A DNA stretch of 64,000 bases. It comes from Brevundimonas diminuta 470-4. Lineage in GTDB: Bacteria; Pseudomonadota; Alphaproteobacteria; Caulobacterales; Caulobacteraceae. Of this stretch, positions 19,918-28,641 are shown one piece after another. Position numbers and translations under genes: made by a program. The notes beneath the pieces were generated by a model that searched no databases, had not been told where the DNA came from, and saw only the letters and a program-made list of their open reading frames with translations. How positions within the stretch are numbered: the stretch's first letter is position 1; each line of letters starts with the position of its first letter. The stretch spans positions 29,108 through 93,107 of the forward strand of contig KB291725.1 of NCBI GenBank assembly GCA_000318405.1, written 5' to 3'.

Positions 19918-20058
19918 TCGTTCTCCGTGCGGTCGGGATGTGCCGGGCGGTCGAGGCAACTCGTGTGACGACAGTCTTGAAACCAGCCGCGTCAGCGGCC
20001 GCCTTCGCTCGTTCGGGCGCGGTCGGTCGGGCGCGGCGTCGTCATATGGAGAACCGGA

Positions 20059-22008
20059 TTGAACCGGACCGCATTCGCCGCCCTGGCCGCCGCCAGCCTT
20101 CTGGCCGCCGCCCCTTCCTATGCAGCGGACGTCGCTGACCAACGGGCGGCCGCCCCGGACGTGGCGGGCCGCGCCGGCGCGACCGCCGTCGAGGACGTGG
20201 TCGTCACCGCCAACCGTTCGGCCCAGCCGATCGAGCGGGTCGGCGCTTCCGTCACCGTCCTGACGCAGGCCGCCATCGAAGCGCGCCAGACGACGGCCGT
20301 GGCCGAGCTCCTGGCGCAGACGCCCAGCGTCAATTACAGCCGCAACGGCGGGCCGGGCACCGCGACCAGCCTGCGGATTCGCGGCGCTGAAGGTCATCAC
20401 ACCGTCGTGCTGATCGACGGGGTCAAGCTGAACGACCCCTCCTCTACCCAGGGCGGCTTCGACTTCGGCAACCTGCTGATCGGCGACGCCTCGCGTATCG
20501 AGGTCCTGCGCGGCGCCCAGTCGACCCTGTGGGGCAGCCAGGCGATCGGCGGCGTGGTGAACATCGTCACGACCGAGCCCACGGAAGCCTTCCAGGGCAG
20601 CCTGGACGCCGAAGCCGGCGCGCGCGGCACGACCTATTTCCGCGGCGGCGTGGGCGGCGCCAATGAGCGCCTGAGCTGGCGCCTGGCGGCCAGCCGTTAT
20701 TCGACCGACGGCTATTCGGCCTACGCCGCGGGAACCGAGAAAGACGGCTATGACAACACCGGCCTGTCAGGTCGGTTGAACCTGAAGATCACCGACGCCG
20801 TTTCTGTGGATCTGCGCTCGGTGTGGTCCAGCGGACGCGTGGATCTGGACGCGTGGAACGGCGACAGCCGCGATTACGGCAAGACCCAGGAACTGGTCGC
20901 CTACGCCGGCCTGAACTTCGACCTGCTGGATGGCCGTTTCCGCAACCGCATCGGCTATGCCCACACCGATACGGATCGCCGCAACTTCAACCCGGACAAC
21001 AAAATCCAGACCCTGACCTTCGACGCCGAAGGCCAGAACCGGCGCTGGGAATATCAGGGCGTCTTCGCCGTCACCGAGGCGCTGAACGCGACCTTCGGCG
21101 TCGAGCACGAAAAGTCGGAAATGAAGTCGCGCTCGCTGGGCGACTGGAATCCCAATGCCGCCTATGGGCGCGGCGATGCCGAACTGAACAGCGTCTATGG
21201 CCAGGTGCAGTGGACCGTGCTGGACGGTCTGACCCTGACCGGCGGGCTGCGTTATGACGATCACGCCCAGTATGGCGACAATCTGCTGGGGCAGGTCGCG
21301 GCCGCCTGGTCGCTGAACGACGGCGCGACCGTGCTGCGCGCGAGCTGGGGCCAGGGCTTCCGCGCGCCGGGCCTGTACGAGCTCTACAGCGAGTACGGCA
21401 ACCTGGACCTGCAGCCGGAAGAGTCCGACAGCTGGGAGATCGGCGTCGAACAGCGCCTGTTCGACCGCGCCGTCGTCTCGGCGACCTACTTCCAGCGCGA
21501 TAGCGACAATGAGATCGACTACGGCTACTGCCTGCCCGGCGACGCTCACCCGATCTGCGGCCAGCCCTACGGCGGCTACTATCAGAACATCCAGAAGGCC
21601 GAGGCCAAGGGCGTCGAGCTGATCGGCCGCTTCGACGTGACCGAGCGTCTGCACCTGAACGCCAACTACACCTGGACGGACGCCAAGAACGCCGTCGGAG
21701 AGCACGAAGGCAAGCGCCTGCGCCGCCGCCCCGAACACATGGGCAATCTGGCGGCGGATTATGACTGGGCGTTCGGTCTGAAAACCGGCCTGTCCGTCCG
21801 CTACGTCGGCGAGTCGTTCAACGACCTGGCGAATGCGGTGAAGGTCGACGCCTTCACCCTGGTCGACCTGCGGGCTTCCTATCCGATCGACGACAATCTG
21901 GAAGTCTACGGCCGGATCGAGAACGCCTTCGACGAAGAGTACCAGACCGTGCTGGGCTACGGCACGGCCGGTCGCGGCGTCTTCGGCGGCGTGCGCGTCC
22001 GCTTCTGA
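20059..22008 (+). CDS. btuB: BtuB-type TonB-dependent vitamin B12 receptor
   Basis: This 649-residue outer-membrane receptor has a signal peptide (about residues 1-23, ending SYA-AD), a TonB box near VEDVVVTAN, a plug domain (VERVGASVTV-like start through VEVLRGAQSTLWGSQAIGGVVNI), and a 22-strand barrel ending in FGGVRVRF with the terminal Phe. Translation starts at TTG after GGAG. The upstream cobalamin riboswitch is the strongest evidence for B12 as the ligand. Length (~614-650) fits BtuB. No btuCDF genes follow, so the inner-membrane step must be encoded elsewhere. Confidence 0.93.
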   Translation: MNRTAFAALAAASLLAAAPSYAADVADQRAAAPDVAGRAGATAVEDVVVTANRSAQPIERVGASVTVLTQAAIEARQTTAVAELLAQTPSVNYSRNGGPGTATSLRIRGAEGHHTVVLIDGVKLNDPSSTQGGFDFGNLLIGDASRIEVLRGAQSTLWGSQAIGGVVNIVTTEPTEAFQGSLDAEAGARGTTYFRGGVGGANERLSWRLAASRYSTDGYSAYAAGTEKDGYDNTGLSGRLNLKITDAVSVDLRSVWSSGRVDLDAWNGDSRDYGKTQELVAYAGLNFDLLDGRFRNRIGYAHTDTDRRNFNPDNKIQTLTFDAEGQNRRWEYQGVFAVTEALNATFGVEHEKSEMKSRSLGDWNPNAAYGRGDAELNSVYGQVQWTVLDGLTLTGGLRYDDHAQYGDNLLGQVAAAWSLNDGATVLRASWGQGFRAPGLYELYSEYGNLDLQPEESDSWEIGVEQRLFDRAVVSATYFQRDSDNEIDYGYCLPGDAHPICGQPYGGYYQNIQKAEAKGVELIGRFDVTERLHLNANYTWTDAKNAVGEHEGKRLRRRPEHMGNLAADYDWAFGLKTGLSVRYVGESFNDLANAVKVDAFTLVDLRASYPIDDNLEVYGRIENAFDEEYQTVLGYGTAGRGVFGGVRVRF

Positions 22009-22014
22009 TGCGAA

Positions 22015-22047
22015 GGCCGGGCCGCCCTGACATCGGGCGGCCCGGCC
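22015..22047. terminator. Hairpin between convergent btuB and DUF2842 genes
   Basis: A perfect thirteen-base stem, GGCCGGGCCGCCC with GGGCGGCCCGGCC, encloses a seven-base loop. It fills the 45-base gap between two converging genes and could end transcription from both sides, although no long T tract follows. Confidence 0.7.
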
Positions 22048-22053
22048 GAACTT

Positions 22054-22248
22054 CTATTCCCGGTCGGCCCAACGCAGCAGGGGAATGAGCGGCACGCCCC
22101 AGCCGATCCCAGCCACGGTGAAGAAGATCAGATCGATCCACCAGGCCTTGGGCAGCAGGTCGTGGACCGTCACGGCGCCCCAGATCCAGAAGATCAGGAA
22201 GAACACCACCGCCACGGTGGCGACGAACCGGCGTGCGCGGGGCGCCAT
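22054..22248 (-). CDS. DUF2842-family small membrane protein
   Basis: This 64-residue protein begins MAPRARRFVATVAVVFFL and has two membrane helices, about residues 8-28 and 36-57, separated by HDLLPKAWWIDLI. It ends in RWADRE. Size and pattern match the DUF2842 family of alphaproteobacteria, whose function is unknown. Its ATG overlaps the stop of the upstream membrane protein (TGATG), so the two are translated as a pair. Confidence 0.82.
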   Translation of the reverse strand: MAPRARRFVATVAVVFFLIFWIWGAVTVHDLLPKAWWIDLIFFTVAGIGWGVPLIPLLRWADRE

Positions 22249-22499
22249 CAGCGCTTGTTCCTGAACAGGAAGAAGGCCGCCAGGCCGACGACCGTGGTCA
22301 CCAGCGACCACACCAGCCACTCCCAGTCCGTCAGGGTGGCGACCGCAAAGACGCGAATGGCCAGAAAGGCGCCGCAGGCCGCGCTGACCAGGGCGACCAG
22401 TATGACGGCCCCCATGCCTCGGCGTCCCGTCAGAAGGTCGGCGATCCACGCCAGGGCCACGGCGCCGATAATGGCGATGGCGATCTCGATATATTGCAC
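22248..22499 (-). CDS. Small three-helix membrane protein
   Basis: Starting at GTG (22499), this frame encodes 83 residues with three hydrophobic helices: about 3-20, 30-51 and 61-79. A short polar loop, LLTGRRGMG, follows the first helix. The C-terminus is basic (FLFRNKR). Layout and size recall the GlsB/YeaQ/YmgE transglycosylase-associated family, but conserved motifs are not clear enough to assert membership. The reading frame is open further upstream without membrane-like sequence, so the GTG start, preceded by GGGAG, is preferred. It is coupled to the DUF2842 gene by a TGATG overlap. Confidence 0.65.
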   Translation of the reverse strand: MQYIEIAIAIIGAVALAWIADLLTGRRGMGAVILVALVSAACGAFLAIRVFAVATLTDWEWLVWSLVTTVVGLAAFFLFRNKR

Positions 22500-22637
22500 C
22501 GACCGGCGCTCCCTGACTGCTGTGCGACGCTTTGGCGAAGAAAGCGACTCGATCTTACCACGCGGGAGGGGCATATCCCTCGGTTCCGCCGCCTGTGAAG
22601 GGGCGGCAAGCATATCGGGGCGAACGGCAGGCGTCGA

Positions 22638-23693
22638 ATGAAGCGTATTGGGGATTTGGATCGCAGCCGCGCTGTGGCGCTGTGGCTGTTTTTCTGCGCG
22701 ACCTTGGTGTTCGCCATGGTCGTGGTCGGGGGCGCGACGCGGCTGACCGGATCGGGTCTGTCGATCACGGAATGGAAGCCCATCATGGGCGCCCTGCCGC
22801 CGATGAACCACGCCGACTGGGTCGAGGCGTTCGACAAGTACAAGGCCATCCCACAGTACACCGAAGTGAACGCCGGCATGAGCATGGCGCAGTTCCAGTA
22901 CATCTTCTGGTGGGAGTGGGCGCACCGGCTGCTGGGGCGTCTGATCGGCGCCGTCTTCGCCTTGCCCTTCATCGCCTTCCTGGCCTTCCGGGTGATCCCG
23001 CGACGCCTGATCGGCCGCTGCGCCGTGCTTCTGGCTCTGGGCGGCCTGCAGGGGCTGATCGGTTGGTGGATGGTCTCCAGCGGCCTGGCCGAGCGCGTCG
23101 ACGTGGCGCCGGAGCGGCTGGCGACCCATCTGGGCCTGGCCTTCTTGATTTTCGCCGGTTTGATCTGGACGGGGCTGGAAGCCTGGGCGGGCGTGGACGC
23201 CAATCGTCCTTCGCGCGCCTGGACCTGGGGCGCGGGCCTGCTGCTGGGCGGCGTCTTCATCCAGTGCCTGCTGGGCGGCCTGGTGGCGGGCGCCAAGGCG
23301 GGCCTGATCTACACCGACTGGCCGCTGATGAACGGAGCCTTCTTCCCGCCGATCGCGTGGGGGCAGGGGGCGCTGGCCTTCCTGCATGATCAGGGACTGG
23401 TGCAACTGAATCACCGCATCGGCGCCTATGTGCTGCTGTTCGCCGGCACCTTCTATGCGGTCCAGGCCCTGCGCGGGCGTCTGGACGGCGGGCTGGGCGT
23501 CGCCGCTGTCGTCTTAGCAGGGGGCCTGTGGTTCCAGGCGGGCCTGGGCGTCATGACCCTGATCCACGCCGTGCCGGTGACGCTGGGCGTTCTGCACCAG
23601 GCCGTGGCGGCGCTGGTGCTGGGGGCGGCGACCGTGAACCTGTGGCTGGTGCGGCGTTCGCGGCCGCGGATGTTCGCGTCCACCCTGCGCTGA
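22638..23693 (+). CDS. ctaA: Heme A synthase (CtaA/COX15)
   Basis: This 351-residue inner-membrane protein oxidises the methyl group of heme O to the formyl group of heme A for aa3-type cytochrome oxidase. About eight membrane helices are visible. Conserved segments include [19 protein letters not shown], the histidine motif [35 protein letters not shown] and the HQAVAALVL histidine near the C-terminus. It is of the alphaproteobacterial/mitochondrial type without the cysteine pair of Bacillus CtaA. It is a lone gene with its own terminator. Confidence 0.95.
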   Translation: MKRIGDLDRSRAVALWLFFCATLVFAMVVVGGATRLTGSGLSITEWKPIMGALPPMNHADWVEAFDKYKAIPQYTEVNAGMSMAQFQYIFWWEWAHRLLGRLIGAVFALPFIAFLAFRVIPRRLIGRCAVLLALGGLQGLIGWWMVSSGLAERVDVAPERLATHLGLAFLIFAGLIWTGLEAWAGVDANRPSRAWTWGAGLLLGGVFIQCLLGGLVAGAKAGLIYTDWPLMNGAFFPPIAWGQGALAFLHDQGLVQLNHRIGAYVLLFAGTFYAVQALRGRLDGGLGVAAVVLAGGLWFQAGLGVMTLIHAVPVTLGVLHQAVAALVLGAATVNLWLVRRSRPRMFASTLR

Positions 23694-23712
23694 ACCGTCA
23701 GTACGGCTGAAC

Positions 23713-23748
23713 AAAAAGGCCGCCTTCCGGATCGGAGGGCGGCCTTTT
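23713..23748. terminator. Rho-independent terminator between convergent ctaA and cobS
   Basis: AAAAAGGCCGCC and GGGCGGCCTTTT form a GC-rich stem flanked by A and T runs. The flanks make it usable in both directions, for ctaA from the left and cobS from the right. Confidence 0.9.
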
Positions 23749-23771
23749 CATTGAGCGACCCGCGGGGGGCG

Positions 23772-24776
23772 TCAGCCGATCTTAACCCGCGTTGCGGATT
23801 CCGGCAGGTCCTCGCCGAAAGCGCGCTGATAGAATTCGGCGATGGTCGGCCGCTCCAGCTCGTCGCACTTGTTCAGGAAGGTCAGGCGGAAGCTCAGGGC
23901 CAGGTCGCCGCCGAAGATGATGGCGTTCTGGGCCCAGGTGATCACCGTGCGGGGGGACATGACGGTCGAGATGTCGCCGTTCATGAAGGCGTTGCGGGTC
24001 ATATCGGCGACGCGGACCATGGCGGCGATCTGACGGCGACCGTCGGCCGTGTCGTACTCTGGCGCCTTGGCGGCGACGATCTCGGCTTCGACGTCGTGGT
24101 CGAGATAGTTCAGCGTGGTGACGATGTTCCAGCGGTCCAGCTGCGCCTGATTGATCTGCTGCGCGCCGTGATACAGGCCCGTCGTGTCGCCCAGACCGAC
24201 CGTGTTCGAGGTGGCGAACAGGCGGAACCATTTGTTCGGACGGATCACGCGGTTCTGGTCCAGCAGGGTCAGGCGTCCCTGCGCCTCCAGCACGCGCTGG
24301 ATGACGAACATCACGTCGGGACGGCCCGCGTCATATTCGTCGAACACAAGGGCGACCGGGCGTTGCAGCGACCACGGCAGGATGCCCTCGCGGAACTCGG
24401 TGATCTGCTTGCCGTCCTTCAGGACGATGGCGTCCTTGCCGATCAGGTCGATCCGGCTGACGTGGGCGTCCAGGTTCACGCGCACCATCGGCCAGTTCAG
24501 CCGGGCGGCGACCTGCTCGATGTGGGTCGACTTGCCGGTGCCGTGATAGCCTTGGACCATCACGCGGCGGTCGTAGGCGAAGCCCGCGCAGATGGCGAGC
24601 GTCGTCTGCGGATCGAACCGATAGGACTCGTCGATCTCGGGCACATGGCTGTCGCGCGTCTCGAAGGCGGGCACGACCATGTCGGAATCGATGCCGAACG
24701 CTTCCTTCAGCGTGACCTTGCGGTGCGGTTCCAGCGTGACGAGCGGATCGGGGGAGGCGTCGAGCGGAGAGGTCAT
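23772..24776 (-). CDS. cobS: Aerobic cobaltochelatase subunit CobS (AAA+ ATPase)
   Basis: This 334-residue MoxR-like AAA+ protein has the Walker A motif [15 protein letters not shown], Walker B-like [15 protein letters not shown], and the CobS N-terminus [20 protein letters not shown]. With CobT it forms the chaperone ring that drives cobalt insertion into hydrogenobyrinate diamide by CobN. Start [10 protein letters not shown] is chosen because AGGTGG lies six bases upstream; an ATG two codons earlier is possible. cobT and cobN are not adjacent. It may serve a chelatase other than that of B12, since several alphaproteobacteria keep CobS/CobT without a full pathway. Confidence 0.9.
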   Translation of the reverse strand: MTSPLDASPDPLVTLEPHRKVTLKEAFGIDSDMVVPAFETRDSHVPEIDESYRFDPQTTLAICAGFAYDRRVMVQGYHGTGKSTHIEQVAARLNWPMVRVNLDAHVSRIDLIGKDAIVLKDGKQITEFREGILPWSLQRPVALVFDEYDAGRPDVMFVIQRVLEAQGRLTLLDQNRVIRPNKWFRLFATSNTVGLGDTTGLYHGAQQINQAQLDRWNIVTTLNYLDHDVEAEIVAAKAPEYDTADGRRQIAAMVRVADMTRNAFMNGDISTVMSPRTVITWAQNAIIFGGDLALSFRLTFLNKCDELERPTIAEFYQRAFGEDLPESATRVKIG

Positions 24777-24857
24777 GGCCATCCACCTAGCGCCCTCGCG
24801 CGCGCGGCTCAACACGCGCGAGGGGCCGGATTGATTATTCGCGCTGGGCCGGTCGGG

Positions 24858-25286
24858 TTATTCCGCAGAAAGGGCGACCTCGACGTTGCCGCGCGTGGCG
24901 TTGGAGTAGGGGCAGACCTGATGCGCCTTGTGGATAAGGTCGTTGATAACCGCCTCGTCCAGCCCGTGGTCCGTAACCTTCAGCGTCACATCCAGGTTGA
25001 AGCCCTCGCCCCGGGTGTTCTTGCCGAAACCGACGCCCGCCTCGACCTTGGTGTCCGGACCCACGGGCGTGCCCGCCTTGCCCGAAACCAGACGCAGGGC
25101 GCCCAGGTAGCAGGCGGCGTAGCCGGTCGCGAACAACTGCTCGGGGTTGGTGCCGTCGCCGCCCTTGCCGCCCATTTCGGTCGGAACGGACAGGCGGACG
25201 TCGATCTTGCCGTCGTCGGTGGCTGAGCGGCCCTCGTCGCGTCCTCCGCCGGAAGCCGTGGCGTGGGCGCGGTACAGGATTTCCAT
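24858..25286 (-). CDS. ohr: Organic hydroperoxide resistance protein (Ohr/OsmC family)
   Basis: This 142-residue thiol peroxidase reduces organic hydroperoxides using two redox cysteines: one in FATGYAACYLGAL and the other in HQVCPYSNATRGNV. The latter motif marks the Ohr subgroup rather than OsmC. The conserved NPEQLFATGYAAC and TEMGGKGGDGTNP segments also match. The MarR-type repressor OhrR, often adjacent, is absent here. The 130-base upstream gap contains GTTTC/GAAAC half-sites about ten bases apart that could be an operator, a weak inference. Confidence 0.94.
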   Translation of the reverse strand: MEILYRAHATASGGGRDEGRSATDDGKIDVRLSVPTEMGGKGGDGTNPEQLFATGYAACYLGALRLVSGKAGTPVGPDTKVEAGVGFGKNTRGEGFNLDVTLKVTDHGLDEAVINDLIHKAHQVCPYSNATRGNVEVALSAE

Positions 25287-25419
25287 GAGACAGACTCCGT
25301 GGGTTTTGAAGGGGCTGAAGCTGTTTCAACGCGTCTCAGAAACAACGGTTCTGTGATTCGAAATATCCACAGCTCGGTGTTAACAATTGCCCCATCGCTC
25401 CCATTGGGGAGGGGCTGAG

Positions 25420-25692
25420 ATGACCACGCTTCCGCAGTTCTTCTGCTATGTGTACGACGCGCCCGGCCGGACGCCTCAACTGCTTGCGCTAGAGGCCGAC
25501 ACCTTCCTTGAGGCGATCCGCGAGACCCGTCGGGTGATGCGCGGCGAAAGCGGCGCCGACGTCTTCGCGGAAATCTGGGACTCGTCCCAGCAGGGCGGCC
25601 AGGTCACCCGTATCGACGCGCCGCCCGGCGGCGCGGGCCTGCTCCGGTCGATCAGGCGTAACCGGCCTTTTTCAAGGTCTTCCAGGCCTTGA
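25420..25692 (+). CDS. Hypothetical 90-residue protein, faintly DUF6894-like
   Basis: Translation from ATG 25420, preceded by GGGGAGGGG, gives a 90-residue soluble protein. It starts MTTLPQFFCYVYDAPGRTPQ and continues with an amphipathic helix (ADTFLEAIRETRRVMRGE) and a beta-like segment (ADVFAEIWDSSQQGG). The FF-x-Y-x-YD start, the central helix and the final strand faintly recall DUF6894 proteins. The last 40 bases overlap the end of the convergent J-domain gene, giving an Arg/Ser-rich tail that may not be conserved. Function is unknown. Confidence 0.6.
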   Translation: MTTLPQFFCYVYDAPGRTPQLLALEADTFLEAIRETRRVMRGESGADVFAEIWDSSQQGGQVTRIDAPPGGAGLLRSIRRNRPFSRSSRP

Positions 25693-26320
25693 TGACGCTC
25701 TGAAGCTTCATCTCCGCCCCACGGTCGCCGCCGTTGGTGTCCGGGTGAAAGCGTTTCAGCAACTCATGATAGCGGGCCTTTACGGCGGCCTTGTCGGCCC
25801 CTGGCTCCAGGTTCAGGTCGGCGAGGGCGGCGCGTTCCAGCCGCCCCATGCGCTGCTCGGGGGCGTCGGCGACCGGCGCTTCCTGGGTTCTGCGTCCGAA
25901 CAGGCCGAAACTGTCGCGCCATGAACCGGCGCCTGAGTTGTTGTTCGTGCCGAACTTGGCCGCGAAAGCGGCGGCTTCACGCGTCTGGGGGCCGGCCTTC
26001 ATCTGCCAGGTCGGCCGCCCGCCGGTCATGGCCTCGTTTTCCTGCGCCGCGCGAATCTGGCCCTCGTTCATGCCGGCGTAGAAGTTCCAGCCTTTGTTGT
26101 ACTGCCCGGCGTGGCCCTGGCAGAAGTCGTAGAACTCATTGATCTGCTCACGCGACTTGGGCGCCTTGGCCGTCGCCGGGCGCGAGCAGTCAGGCCACTC
26201 GCAGCGTTTCTCGCCGGGCTTCAGGTGCAGGACATCGGCCTCGGCCTGTTCCTCCTCGGGCCGGGGCGGCTTTACGCGGATATCGGTAAAGCGAGGCTTG
26301 TATTGAAAAGACGCAGACAT
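25652..26320 (-). CDS. C-terminal J-domain protein with N-terminal Cys/His motif
   Basis: This 222-residue protein ends in a J domain (about residues 165-222) with the HPD signature at 192-194 (KRFHPDTNGG). Such domains stimulate DnaK ATPase. The N-terminal half contains Cys40, Cys45, Cys67 and His70 (C-x4-C, then C-x2-H), which could bind a metal. Between them is SREQINEFYDFCQGHAGQYNKGWNF. The layout is a recurrent alphaproteobacterial DnaJ-like protein, not canonical DnaJ, since there is no G/F region or substrate domain. It is divergent from bolA, which begins 45 bases away. Confidence 0.87.
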   Translation of the reverse strand: MSASFQYKPRFTDIRVKPPRPEEEQAEADVLHLKPGEKRCEWPDCSRPATAKAPKSREQINEFYDFCQGHAGQYNKGWNFYAGMNEGQIRAAQENEAMTGGRPTWQMKAGPQTREAAAFAAKFGTNNNSGAGSWRDSFGLFGRRTQEAPVADAPEQRMGRLERAALADLNLEPGADKAAVKARYHELLKRFHPDTNGGDRGAEMKLQSVIKAWKTLKKAGYA

Positions 26321-26364
26321 CCTCCGAAGTGTAGGGCTGATTTGGACGGCTTCAAGGAATGACC

Positions 26365-26664
26365 ATGTCGAACGGCCCTGTAGCGACGATTATCCGTGAA
26401 AAACTGACCGCGGCCTTTGCTCCGAGCGTGATTGAGTTGGAGGATGACAGCTGGAAACACGCCGGTCACCACCACGAAGGGGGAATCGACGCCCAGGACG
26501 GAGGGGAAAGCCACTTCCAGCTGCGGATCGTTTCGGCGGCGTTTGAAGGCATGAATCGCGTCGCGCGGCAGCGGGCGGTCAACACGGCGCTGAAAGCCGA
26601 GCTCAGCGGCCCGGTCCATGCCCTGTCGATCCGCGCTCAGACGCCGGGCGAGGCCGGGACCTGA
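26365..26664 (+). CDS. bolA: BolA-family protein
   Basis: This 99-residue protein has the class-II KH-like BolA fold. Recognisable segments are IIREKLTAAF, a VIELEDDSWKHAGH loop with its histidine, SHFQLRIVSAAFEGMNRVARQRAV, and a C-terminal VHALSIRAQTP. The conserved His in the FxGxxxxxRH region is replaced by Gln (VARQRAV). BolA proteins act with monothiol glutaredoxins in iron-sulfur and stress responses. The start MSNGPVATI has AAGGA six bases upstream; an ATG two codons earlier would leave no space for that site. Confidence 0.9.
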   Translation: MSNGPVATIIREKLTAAFAPSVIELEDDSWKHAGHHHEGGIDAQDGGESHFQLRIVSAAFEGMNRVARQRAVNTALKAELSGPVHALSIRAQTPGEAGT

Positions 26665-26770
26665 TATTCACCGATTTGAGATTACGTAGTTCTCCGCATT
26701 CACATCCTCTTAGAACATTTGGCCATAGCGTCCGCCCCCGAAGCATATTGCAGCGATCGGGGGCGTCGCC

Positions 26771-28576
26771 ATGGTGGGTTCAGAAGGCATAGGAAAAGGG
26801 CTTGAGAGCCAGGAGGCTGGCAGCGCCGCCCAGTCCCTGTCCGCCATCCTGCAGACCCACTATCTGCGCTATCTGATCATCACCAGCTGGGCCGTGGGGC
26901 TGATCGCCACCGTGGGCCTGCTGCATGGCCTGCTGTGGTTTGCCGGGACTCTCGCCGCCGGGGCCCTGCGCGGCGTCGTGGAAAAGCGTATCAGCCGCAG
27001 TGAGAACGCCGAGGCGGGCTGGGGCAAGGTGTTCCCCATCGTGGGCGCCGTGACCACGGCGGCCTGGGCGGCGGCGCCGCTTATGGCGTGGTTCTCGGCT
27101 TCGCTTTTCGGTCGAGAGCTGGCCATCGCCCTGTTGATTTCGGGCTATGTGCTCGTGTTCGCCCAGCTGCGCAGTTCGCCCAGGCAGGCCATTGTGATTT
27201 CATCGCCCTATGGTGCCGCGGCGGCCATCATTGCTGTGACCCTGATCGGTGATCCGGCCTTCTGGCCTTTCGTCATGCTGGCGCCGTTCACGGCGGCCTC
27301 CCTGTTCGTCCTCGTCACCATGACGATGCTGCGCGAGGAACGCATCCGCGCTTTCCAGGAGCATCAGGCGCATCTGATCGAGGAGTTGGAAGCGGCCCGC
27401 GACAAGGCCAACGCGGCCAATGAAGCCAAGTCGAATTTCCTGGGCGTCATTTCTCACGAGCTGCGCACGCCCATGAACGGGGTGCTTGGCGCCGCCCAGT
27501 TGTTGAGCGCGACGCGGCTAGACGGCGCCCAGCGCGAATATCTGGCCATCATCCGCAACTCGGGCGACAATCTGCTCAGCCTGCTCAACGACATCCTCGA
27601 CATGACCAAGATCGAGGCCGGGCGGATGAACTTCGAGACCATCGACATCCACCTGGACGCCCTCCACCGCCGCATCGTCGGCCCCTTCGAGGCGCAGGCC
27701 GAGGCCAAGGGGCTGAGGTTCGTGTCCGAGTTTGACGGCGATCCGCCTGCAGTCGTGCGCGGCGACCCTCTGCGCGTCTGTCAGGTGGTGCAGAACCTGT
27801 TGTCCAACGCGGTGAAGTTCACCGAGAGCGGCGAAATCCGCTTTGTGACGCGAAGCCGCCGTATCTCAGAGCGCCGCGTGGCGTTCGAGTTCGCCGTCCA
27901 TGACAGCGGCGCGGGGATTTCCGAAGGCGATATGGATCAGCTGTTCCAGCCTTTCACCCAGATCGACGCTTCGTCGACCCGCCGCTTCGGCGGCACGGGC
28001 CTGGGCCTGACGATTTCGCGGCGCCTGGCCAACATCATGGGCGGCGACATCACCGTGCAGTCTCAGGTCGGCTCGGGGTCGGTCTTCACCTTCGCTGTCG
28101 AGGGCGAGGTCGTCTGCTGGGAAGACGAGGCCGCTCAGGCCGACGCGGACGCCGATAGGGTCGAACCGGACGGCATGAAGGTGCTGGTGGTGGAGGATCA
28201 CCCGGTCAACCGCATGATCCTTGAAGCGTGGATGGGCTCGACCGGACGCCGCACCACGACGGCTGAAAACGGCCAGGAGGCGGTCGATATCGCTCAGCAT
28301 CAAGCTTTTGACCTGATCATCATGGACGTGAACATGCCGGTCATGGACGGCCTGACAGCGACCCGCCTGATCCGCGAGGGCGGCGTCAACGCCGAGACGC
28401 CGATCGTCGTGCTGTCGGCGTCAGCCCGAAACGAAGACCACGAGGCGGGCATGGCGGCCGGCGCCGACGCCTATCTGAACAAGCCGATTGATTTCCGCAG
28501 TCTGGCCAGCCTGATGACCCAGGCCAGGGGCGGGCGGCCTGCGCTGCAACTGCTGATCGAAAACGAGGCCGCCTGA
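26771..28576 (+). CDS. Hybrid sensor histidine kinase/response regulator
   Basis: This 601-residue membrane kinase has about five helices between residues 35 and 190, with no large periplasmic domain. A short coiled coil (HQAHLIEELEAARDKANAANEAK) leads to the HisKA motif SHELRTPMNGVLG with His229. The HATPase domain shows NLLSNAVKFTESGEI, DSGAGISEG and RRFGGTGLGLTISRRL. A C-terminal receiver domain has the phosphoacceptor Asp519 in IIMDVNMPVMDG and the conserved Lys in YLNKPID. The ligand is unknown. No partner regulator is adjacent, so output probably goes through a separate phosphotransferase. Confidence 0.92.
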   Translation: MVGSEGIGKGLESQEAGSAAQSLSAILQTHYLRYLIITSWAVGLIATVGLLHGLLWFAGTLAAGALRGVVEKRISRSENAEAGWGKVFPIVGAVTTAAWAAAPLMAWFSASLFGRELAIALLISGYVLVFAQLRSSPRQAIVISSPYGAAAAIIAVTLIGDPAFWPFVMLAPFTAASLFVLVTMTMLREERIRAFQEHQAHLIEELEAARDKANAANEAKSNFLGVISHELRTPMNGVLGAAQLLSATRLDGAQREYLAIIRNSGDNLLSLLNDILDMTKIEAGRMNFETIDIHLDALHRRIVGPFEAQAEAKGLRFVSEFDGDPPAVVRGDPLRVCQVVQNLLSNAVKFTESGEIRFVTRSRRISERRVAFEFAVHDSGAGISEGDMDQLFQPFTQIDASSTRRFGGTGLGLTISRRLANIMGGDITVQSQVGSGSVFTFAVEGEVVCWEDEAAQADADADRVEPDGMKVLVVEDHPVNRMILEAWMGSTGRRTTTAENGQEAVDIAQHQAFDLIIMDVNMPVMDGLTATRLIREGGVNAETPIVVLSASARNEDHEAGMAAGADAYLNKPIDFRSLASLMTQARGGRPALQLLIENEAA

Positions 28577-28641
28577 CGGTTACGGGAACGCTTGCGAGGT
28601 TCGGCGTTTCATAAGGCTACGCCCGTATCTCAGGAGCCGAG

